A stretch of 39,404 nucleotides of DNA from Prevotella illustrans (lineage in GTDB: Bacteria; Bacteroidota; Bacteroidia; Bacteroidales; Bacteroidaceae), in contig NZ_JAERMS010000029.1 in assembly GCF_017426725.1 (NCBI RefSeq), positions 1 through 39,404 of the forward strand, in the 5' to 3' direction. Of this stretch, positions 33,551 through 39,404 are shown piece by piece; the stretch's first letter is position 1, and each line of letters begins with the position of its first letter. The position numbers and the translations under genes are program-made. The notes under the pieces were generated by a model. It saw only the letters and a list, made by a program, of their open reading frames with translations. It did not search any database and was not told the DNA's origin.

Positions 33551-34216
33551 ATGCGACTGTATTTAAGGACTTCACCAAATTTAAATTCGATCCCATTCAA
33601 TTATCAACAAAAGTTGGTTGGAACAGTACATAAGTGGGTTGGATCAGAGAATGATGTGCATGATGCAATCTCTCTTTATTCTTTTTCTTGGTTGCATGGT
33701 GCAATGGTAAGCAATGGTAAACTGGAGTTTCCTAATGGTGCAAGGATGTTCATCAGTTTTTATGATCAGGCAAAAATTCGTCAAATTGTACGGACGATAT
33801 TGGATGATCCGCTAATGTTCTGTGGATTGCGAGTCATAGATGTATCTATAGAGGATAATCCAGAAATATCAGACCGACATGTATTTTATTGTGGGAGTCC
33901 TGTTTTTGTTAAAAGAAAACTATCTGATGGGAATATAAAGCAATATACTTATAATGACGAAGAGGTAGACCGATTATTAAAGGAAACATTGATAACTAAG
34001 ATGAAAAAGGCAAATTTGCCGGAAGACGACTCTTTGGATATTCGGTTTGATAGAAGTTTTCCAAATAAAAAGACCAAATTGATAACTTATAGGGGTATCG
34101 ATAATAAATCCAGTATGTGTCCCTTGATTATCAGCGGAAAACCCGAAACTAAGCTATTTGTTTGGAATGTAGGAGTTGGTAATAGTACTGGAATAGGTTT
34201 TGGTTCAATATATTAA
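33551..34216 (+). CDS. cas6: CRISPR-associated endoribonuclease Cas6
   Basis: A 221-residue protein from the ATG at 33551. The longer frame from 33503 adds 16 residues that do not look like Cas6. The N-terminus MRLYLRTSP starts the first ferredoxin-like fold. His37 in VHDAISLYSFSW matches the place of the general-base His before the F-S strand in Cas6 enzymes. The C-terminal glycine-rich loop GVGNSTGIGFGSIY is the RAMP signature. It would cut pre-crRNA within the repeats and keep hold of the 3' hairpin. It is the first gene of the cas operon; cas5 follows after 11 bases. Confidence 0.88.
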   Translation: MRLYLRTSPNLNSIPFNYQQKLVGTVHKWVGSENDVHDAISLYSFSWLHGAMVSNGKLEFPNGARMFISFYDQAKIRQIVRTILDDPLMFCGLRVIDVSIEDNPEISDRHVFYCGSPVFVKRKLSDGNIKQYTYNDEEVDRLLKETLITKMKKANLPEDDSLDIRFDRSFPNKKTKLITYRGIDNKSSMCPLIISGKPETKLFVWNVGVGNSTGIGFGSIY

Positions 34217-34227
34217 AGTAGCACACT

Positions 34228-34794
34228 ATGTTTGTTGTAGTTTACAGAGGAAAATTTGGTTTTATAAAACCATGGACAGCGGTGAGAGATGCGCTAACCT
34301 ATAGTCAACAATTTCTAACTCCATCTATTATTGAAGGAATAGAGAAGAAGCTGTTTCCTAAGACTTTAGAGCAACCTGGTATTCACCATATCATGAGGCA
34401 TAAGTTACGTTATGATGCCATTGATGTACAGATGGAGAAGACACAGGCTCGGGGGTGGGAATATAAATCGAAAGAGAAACGGATGGTTCGTAATCAGTCT
34501 ATTCTCAACAGGGGCATCATGTTAAATCCAACACTTTATCTTGCTTTTGATAGTCAAACATTGGCAGATGAGGCTGTTATGCAACATATCTGCCTATGTA
34601 GAAACGAAGACATGTTATTGCCGGAATCAGAGGTTGTCGATATGACAGAAGCGCAATTCTCTGACCTTGACGGATTTGAACTTCGTTTTGGAGAATCAGA
34701 GCAGTCATTTCTTATAGGATATAATAGGTTTGATAGTAATCAACCCATGTATGGTTGGTTGGAAATCAGTGGAACGCCCGTATTTAATTTATGA
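34228..34794 (+). CDS. cas5: CRISPR-associated protein Cas5
   Basis: A 188-residue RAMP protein. The N-terminal FGFIKPWTAVRDALTYSQ segment (about residues 10-27) and the following SIIEGI helix match the Cas5 pattern of a strand, a TY/TYP turn and a PxxxxGL helix. The rest carries beta strands typical of the ferredoxin-like core. Cas5 normally caps the 5' handle of the crRNA and anchors the large subunit. It overlaps cas3 by 4 bases (ATGA at 34791-34794), which is coupled translation. The subtype cannot be fixed from this protein alone. Confidence 0.8.
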   Translation: MFVVVYRGKFGFIKPWTAVRDALTYSQQFLTPSIIEGIEKKLFPKTLEQPGIHHIMRHKLRYDAIDVQMEKTQARGWEYKSKEKRMVRNQSILNRGIMLNPTLYLAFDSQTLADEAVMQHICLCRNEDMLLPESEVVDMTEAQFSDLDGFELRFGESEQSFLIGYNRFDSNQPMYGWLEISGTPVFNL

Positions 34795-36932
34795 TACAAG
34801 ATTATGATAACATTCTGGCAAAGCATGAGGATGACGGCATAATTCCATTGTCACGGCATTTGAGGGAAGTCGCCGTCGCCACTGAAGTCATTGCCCGAAA
34901 TGTAGGACTTGATGAAGAATTAGCTCGTAAAGGAGCAATTCTCCATGATATAGGTAAGGTTAGCCCGTTGTTTCAGGAACAACTGAAGCATGGATACCTG
35001 CGACCGCCTCATTTTGTGTTTCGTCATGAAATAGCATCCTTGTTTTTCATATCTTTATTAGAAGAGAGCGAACGCCCTGTAGTTTTGGAAATGATAGTAG
35101 CGCACCATAAATCAATATTGAATGATGTGGGAAACAAGGGACTTCTTGATTTGGATGAAAACCTGAGGAATTGTTTTGAAATTCACTCTGAAGGATTTGC
35201 TGATTGGAGTGGCAGAGCTTTAGCAATATTGGAGGAAATGGGATTTAGCGTGCATCCAATTTCAATAGAAGAAGCAAGAGAAAACTATAAGTATGCTATT
35301 GATTATTGTTGGTCATTAGCCGATGGCTGCTCTGAATGGAAAGGAGTTTTGATGGCAGCCGATCATTATGCTTCTGCATTAAACGAGAAAGCAGAGATAA
35401 ATCTGGACAACTTATTTATTAGACCAGACCTTTCCTTTTATAACCGTAGAAACGTTTTGTATCCGTTGTCAATGATAGTAGCAGACGATAGGCGTAAGCA
35501 TACGATGGTTACGGCACCTACTGGAGCTGGTAAAACAGATTTCCTGTTGAGACGTTGTCGAGGAAGAGTATTTTATACGTTGCCCTTTCAAGCTTCAATC
35601 AATGCAATGTATGACAGGATAAAAGCCGATATAGGTGATACAGGAGCTCAAGTGCATTTATTACATGCCACATCCGATTTAAAAGTAGAGGATGGCTGTA
35701 TTGAAGAACGCATTATGCAGAGACATATTGGGGCCTCTGTAAAAGTGCTTACTCCCCATCAAATGGCTTCTATTGTTTTTGGTATAAAAGGTTATGAGGC
35801 AATGGCTGAAGATTTACGCGGTTGTGATGTTATCCTTGACGAGATTCATACTTATTCTGGCGAAATACAATCGATTGTGCTACGTATCATAGAAATACTA
35901 TTGGTTTTGGATTGTAGAATTCATATTGGGACTGCAACTATGCCCTCTTCTTTATATAATAAGGTGTTGACTTTACTTGGAGGACCATGTTGCGTCTATG
36001 AAGTATCTTTATCTAAAGAAATTTTACAGACTTTTAATCGGCATATAATTCATAAGGTAAGTGATTGGGAGCATAGCTTTGATATTATTGATCATGCTAT
36101 AGTGAATGGGGACAAAGTGTTGCTGGTATGTAATCAGGTAAAACGTTCTCAACAGCTTTACGAAATGTTGGTTGAACATTATCCTAAGGTTAAGAAAATG
36201 CTGATTCATAGTAGATTCAAACGAGCAGATCGGCAGCAGCTGGAAATAAAATTAAAAATGGATTTTAATGTGTCTGATGAGGCATGTATCGTAGTTTCCA
36301 CGCAGGTGGTTGAGGTGAGCTTAGATATTAGTTTTGATTTGATGGTAACAGAAAGTGCGCCAATTGACGCACTGATTCAGCGTTTCGGGCGTATTAATAG
36401 GAAACGATCAAAATTAACAATCGGACGTTATAAAGATATCTATGTCTTGGCTCCTCCTTTGGTAGATAAAGAGTCATTGCCTTATTCGCTTGATGTTTTG
36501 AGACGAAGCTATGATGTATTACCCGTAGATGAAGTTTTACAAGAAACGGACGTGCAAGCAAAGTTGGATGCGGTTTATCCAAATGTGGAAGTAAGTAATA
36601 TAGATTATAGTGGTGCTGTCTATGTAAATGGAGATTGGCAGATAAAGAAACTATGTCATTATGGAAAGTCTGCTTTACTGGATCTTTTGGATATTGATGT
36701 TGCATTATGTGTGACGGAACATGATAAAGATTTTTATAAACAAAGTCTTCCGATAGATCAAGCGAAAGTAGAAATTCCAGTAGGGTATAAATCAATAGCG
36801 TACAAAAAGCTTGATAAATTGGAAAAGGGTCATCGACCTTATGTTATTCCGAATGAGGCCTACTCGGAAGAAATGGGGTTGTTGATAGAGTATGCAAGTC
36901 CCGAATATTATCAATCATTTGAAATTATTTAA
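34791..36932 (+). CDS. cas3: CRISPR-associated nuclease/helicase Cas3
   Basis: A 713-residue HD-nuclease/helicase fusion, the target-destroying enzyme of type I systems. The N-terminal HD domain (about 1-210) has His23, the HD pair His52-Asp53 in ILHDIGK, His79, and His105-His106. The helicase has Walker A APTGAGKT (residues 242-249), DEIH at residues 350-353, motif III TATMPS, and motif VI QRFGRINR. DEIH replaces the commoner DEVH/DExH spelling but keeps the metal-binding D-E-x-H. The length is usual for Cas3. It is followed by the large-subunit candidate 4 bases later, rather than by cas1 or cas4. Confidence 0.94.
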   Translation: MIQDYDNILAKHEDDGIIPLSRHLREVAVATEVIARNVGLDEELARKGAILHDIGKVSPLFQEQLKHGYLRPPHFVFRHEIASLFFISLLEESERPVVLEMIVAHHKSILNDVGNKGLLDLDENLRNCFEIHSEGFADWSGRALAILEEMGFSVHPISIEEARENYKYAIDYCWSLADGCSEWKGVLMAADHYASALNEKAEINLDNLFIRPDLSFYNRRNVLYPLSMIVADDRRKHTMVTAPTGAGKTDFLLRRCRGRVFYTLPFQASINAMYDRIKADIGDTGAQVHLLHATSDLKVEDGCIEERIMQRHIGASVKVLTPHQMASIVFGIKGYEAMAEDLRGCDVILDEIHTYSGEIQSIVLRIIEILLVLDCRIHIGTATMPSSLYNKVLTLLGGPCCVYEVSLSKEILQTFNRHIIHKVSDWEHSFDIIDHAIVNGDKVLLVCNQVKRSQQLYEMLVEHYPKVKKMLIHSRFKRADRQQLEIKLKMDFNVSDEACIVVSTQVVEVSLDISFDLMVTESAPIDALIQRFGRINRKRSKLTIGRYKDIYVLAPPLVDKESLPYSLDVLRRSYDVLPVDEVLQETDVQAKLDAVYPNVEVSNIDYSGAVYVNGDWQIKKLCHYGKSALLDLLDIDVALCVTEHDKDFYKQSLPIDQAKVEIPVGYKSIAYKKLDKLEKGHRPYVIPNEAYSEEMGLLIEYASPEYYQSFEII

Positions 36933-36936
36933 TTTT

Positions 36937-38238
36937 ATGGTAACAACAAATATTGGAAGAATCTTTTTGCAGGCGTACAATGCAAAATATAATAAAAACT
37001 ATACAGCAAGGGAATTTTTTGATGAGGTATTTTATCCTTTGGTATTTGATGCAAATAAATATCTGCAATGGGTACAAAACTCTCCTTTTGTACAGATGAA
37101 GGCAAAGCAAAAGGTGGAAACGCTTACATCACAAGAACGTATAGAAAAGTTAGATGAGTTTCATCAGAAAATTGCTGCAGGAAATCAAGATGCCAGTGTG
37201 GCTTTAGGCTATGCTGCTTCTGAAGAAAAAGGGTTTGCAACAACATCTGGACAGGTAACCAATATGAAAATTATGGTTACCCAGGAAGATGTTTATTTAT
37301 CTTGGATTGGGTCTGGCTTGGGCTTGGGAGTTAAGGGAGGAATCTCTATTCTGTTCGATAATCCGGACTTGTTATTGGATATATTTGAAGGATGGAAATA
37401 TTACAGAAAGAAGGTTGATGAAAACATTTTACTTAAAGGAAATCAACTTACCTCTGCTTGGAATGCACAGTGGCTGACGCACAGATATTCAAAGGTATTT
37501 AATCCTAATAATCCTTTTGCTAATTTCTTTCCCGATGAAGAAAAGAATGGCATATGGGGGATTGAGCCCCAATCTTGGACTCATTTATTAATTGGAATCT
37601 GCCGTCATTATGAGCAACCGAAATTGATGGGTTACGTATACGGATTTGGTCAAATGAATACCACAATAGGATTCATTCCCTTTGTGTTGAGTCAGATTCG
37701 GTACATGTTTGAACTTTATGAAAGACTCTTTCAAATGAGAAGTGATGATGCAGAGAAATTGTGGGGAACAGCATTTGGTCTGCAAAAGGCTTGCCAAAGT
37801 GGAGTTATTGGTATACGAGCGATGGAACCTAAAGGACTTGAAGATTACATCTCTGCCAAGAAGAGTCCTAAATACAAGAAAGATGATATAAATCAAACAA
37901 TTTTATTTAATACATATATAACATGGATAATTGCTATGCTAAACAATGAAGAGTTATGGGCAAAAGCCCTGAAGTTTGCAACGGTGTTGCAAAACTTCTC
38001 AATGGGAAATAAACAAGGAAAAACCTTAAACTCCCGTAAAGTAGATGAAGTTATAAAAGCAACGAATAAGATGAGCTTTATAAATTCATTGGTGGATATA
38101 GTAAGTCGTTGTGCAGATTCAGAAGCAATCTCAGAGATAGCTTCTGTCGTAAATACTATGCCCACAGAGAATGTTCCTTACTTCCTTACCTTGGTGAGAT
38201 TCCAATATGCAAAAATTAATAATAATCAAAATAAATAA
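36937..38238 (+). CDS. Putative large subunit (Cas8-like) of the type I effector
   Basis: A 433-residue protein from the ATG at 36937, four bases after cas3. I do not recognise a named Cas8 family in it. It is largely helical, with no zinc Cys cluster of the kind seen in many Cas8 proteins, and has an aromatic-rich middle (YVYGFGQMNTTIGFIPF near residue 230). Its C-terminal 100-140 residues are helical and could form a small-subunit (Cas11) module, with in-frame internal ATGs at 37822 and 37936. Position between cas3 and cas7, size and tight spacing suggest the large subunit. The alternative is an accessory Cas protein. Confidence 0.6.
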   Translation: MVTTNIGRIFLQAYNAKYNKNYTAREFFDEVFYPLVFDANKYLQWVQNSPFVQMKAKQKVETLTSQERIEKLDEFHQKIAAGNQDASVALGYAASEEKGFATTSGQVTNMKIMVTQEDVYLSWIGSGLGLGVKGGISILFDNPDLLLDIFEGWKYYRKKVDENILLKGNQLTSAWNAQWLTHRYSKVFNPNNPFANFFPDEEKNGIWGIEPQSWTHLLIGICRHYEQPKLMGYVYGFGQMNTTIGFIPFVLSQIRYMFELYERLFQMRSDDAEKLWGTAFGLQKACQSGVIGIRAMEPKGLEDYISAKKSPKYKKDDINQTILFNTYITWIIAMLNNEELWAKALKFATVLQNFSMGNKQGKTLNSRKVDEVIKATNKMSFINSLVDIVSRCADSEAISEIASVVNTMPTENVPYFLTLVRFQYAKINNNQNK

Positions 38239-38240
38239 TT

Positions 38241-39299
38241 ATGAATCCGTACATCTATTTAAGAGCATTGAAACATGCCGATCACACAGTCTTCTGTGTC
38301 TCCGATGGTCAAAAAAGTTATTATGACGCACAGTTTAATAAGTCTGTCCCATTTTCCAGTGGTCAGCAAGTTAAACGTTCTATTTTACAGACAATAGTAG
38401 ATGAATTGAATGTACCAATGGCTCCCATCACCTTTAACTATAATATTAGCGCAAAGAAGGAACTGGAGAATAAGGAGCCTTGGTCTCCTTGTGATCCAAC
38501 TTATGTTGATCAGTTATTAGGTGGTTGGATGAAGGCTGCTGGTGATGGTCCTACTTTAAAAAGACGTAGTCCATTGTCTATATCTGCAATGAAAGCACTT
38601 CACCCTTTATTGGCAGGTACATATAAAGAAAATCTAACATTTGATAGAAGTGACCGACCTGACTACCATCCTGTAAATGTGCGTTTAACGGGTAGCGACA
38701 GATTGTTGAGCGAAGAGGAGATAGAAACGTTTCTTTATGAGAATAATCGTACCTTATCTCGTAGAAATTGGATTCCAGACAATAAGCGAGCAAGTGGCCT
38801 TTTTGTTTCTGATATAGCTATTGATTTGCGTACCTTATTCTGTGTTTCTGTTAATCAACATGAGCCAGAATTGACCAAAGAGAAGATTGAAGAACTGAAA
38901 AGTAATGGTTGGATTGAAAGTGAGAATGTGTTCGGTAAATGCTTAGTTTTGCCAAAGACTGAAAGAGATAGGATTATCCCTGCTTTGGCTCATGGTTTGA
39001 TAAATTGGCGTATTACTTCTAATCAGGCGCGTACTTTTAGTTTGATGGAAACTTTAGCTGTGGCTATTAGCGACAATGCTAACACAATTCCTGCCGCAAT
39101 ACGCGCAAAGTTGATTGACAATGGGGAAAATCCAAAGGCAAAACCGATCATTGATGAAACTGCTGGGGCAAAGGTTTTTGTTACATTGCCTTGTGCCGCT
39201 TATGTTCAAACGGAATCTGAGTCTAGCGATGCGTTGAAGCAGGCAGAAAATAGATTAATTGAACTGATGTCAGCCTTTGATTACGAGAAGCAAGTTTAA
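38241..39299 (+). CDS. cas7: Putative CRISPR-associated protein Cas7 (backbone subunit)
   Basis: A 352-residue protein, two bases after the large-subunit candidate. The N-terminal strand followed by a Ser/Gly-rich segment GQQVKRSILQTIV (about residues 41-53) resembles the Cas7 crRNA-gripping loop and helix. The large middle insertion and the C-terminal TSNQARTFSLMETL segment are helical. The fold assignment rests mainly on context: it is the only remaining candidate for the crRNA backbone protein in the cas6-cas5-cas3-large subunit cluster. It is followed by a terminator-like hairpin and cas4. It does not look like the common Cst2/DevR group by eye. Confidence 0.65.
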   Translation: MNPYIYLRALKHADHTVFCVSDGQKSYYDAQFNKSVPFSSGQQVKRSILQTIVDELNVPMAPITFNYNISAKKELENKEPWSPCDPTYVDQLLGGWMKAAGDGPTLKRRSPLSISAMKALHPLLAGTYKENLTFDRSDRPDYHPVNVRLTGSDRLLSEEEIETFLYENNRTLSRRNWIPDNKRASGLFVSDIAIDLRTLFCVSVNQHEPELTKEKIEELKSNGWIESENVFGKCLVLPKTERDRIIPALAHGLINWRITSNQARTFSLMETLAVAISDNANTIPAAIRAKLIDNGENPKAKPIIDETAGAKVFVTLPCAAYVQTESESSDALKQAENRLIELMSAFDYEKQV

Positions 39300-39310
39300 A
39301 TTTAAAATTG

Positions 39311-39342
39311 TGGCAGATACTTTACAGGTGTCTGCCATTTTT
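39311..39342 (+). terminator. Terminator-like hairpin between cas7 and cas4
   Basis: A 10-bp stem TGGCAGATAC/GTGTCTGCCA with one T-G pair closes a 7-base loop and is followed by TTTTTAA. It has the form of a rho-independent terminator, yet it lies within the operon, 8 bases upstream of cas4. Partial read-through could reduce the adaptation module relative to the effector. Confidence 0.8.
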
Positions 39343-39350
39343 AATAAGGT

Positions 39351-39404
39351 ATGATCATTACAGGTACTCATTTTAATTACTATCAGCTTTGTCGGCGCAA
39401 GCTA
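39351..39404 (+). CDS. cas4: Partial cas4 (N-terminus only)
   Basis: The last 54 bases encode an 18-residue start beginning with MIITGTHFNYYQLC and continuing to the window edge. This resembles the Cas4 N-terminus of type I systems, where the YY-x-x-C Cys is the first iron-sulphur cluster ligand. Cas4 processes prespacers for PAM selection. The gene runs off the edge, so the family cannot be confirmed; cas1 and cas2 would be expected next. Confidence 0.75.
   Translation, partial: MIITGTHFNYYQLCRRKL

Noticed and set aside
33150..39404. CRISPR repeat array near the cas genes
   Set aside because: I looked for regularly spaced identical repeats in the leader, between genes and at the right edge and found none; the array is presumably beyond the window.
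1..39404. tRNA or rRNA genes
   Set aside because: No GGTTCRA-type T-arm with a matching acceptor stem or rRNA-like sequence was noticed on reading, though I could not run a covariance search.

Overview
The window looks like chromosomal DNA of a Bacteroidales bacterium, most likely a Prevotella-type genus. The evidence is a SusC/SusD pair with a FecI/FecR-type regulator, many upstream boxes matching the Bacteroidetes -7 element TAnnTTTG, A-rich leaders without clear Shine-Dalgarno sites, and intergenic tracts of AAAAGC/GCTTTT half-palindromes that I associate with Prevotella genomes. The genus is an inference. No rRNA or tRNA gene, integrase or transposase gene was seen.

Layout. 0.1-3.2 kb: a LrgA/LrgB-type membrane pair, a TerB/DnaJ co-chaperone-like protein and a glycine-zipper lipoprotein. 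3.2-4.8 kb, minus strand: a small exported protein and an EamA transporter. 4.9-8.25 kb: panB-panC-panD-coaBC, which covers pantothenate synthesis and the next two steps towards CoA. 8.4-11.8 kb: a SemiSWEET transporter, a CPA1 Na+/H+ antiporter whose 5' end is broken or switched at a T7 run, and a DUF389 membrane protein. 11.77-12.72 kb: a 951-bp gene-poor cassette bounded by 79-bp inverted repeats. 12.9-16.9 kb: folP-cdaA, then pta-ackA, closed by a strong terminator. 17.0-19.7 kb, minus strand: a secreted alpha/beta hydrolase, a Bcp peroxiredoxin and a YaaA-family protein.

19.8-21.1 kb, minus strand: an ECF-like sigma factor overlapping a small membrane protein, followed by a DUF6249-like membrane protein. 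21.6-21.9 kb: a decayed second copy of that last gene. 22.07-32.5 kb, plus strand: FecI-type sigma factor, FecR anti-sigma factor, STN-containing SusC, SusD, DUF4843-like lipoprotein, PKD-like lipoprotein and an exported thioredoxin-fold protein. This is a transenvelope-regulated uptake locus with no glycoside hydrolase, so its substrate is open. A glutathione peroxidase lies convergent to its end.

33.3-39.4 kb: a visibly AT-richer CRISPR-Cas type I operon ordered cas6-cas5-cas3-(putative cas8)-cas7-(hairpin)-cas4, running off the right edge. The genes are almost seamlessly packed. Putting cas5-cas3 ahead of the large subunit and cas7 is not the textbook I-B order, and I could not match the 433-residue large-subunit candidate to a named Cas8 family from sequence alone. 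No CRISPR array, cas1 or cas2 lies inside the window. This locus, the 79-bp inverted-repeat cassette and the repeat tracts are the parts most worth follow-up.
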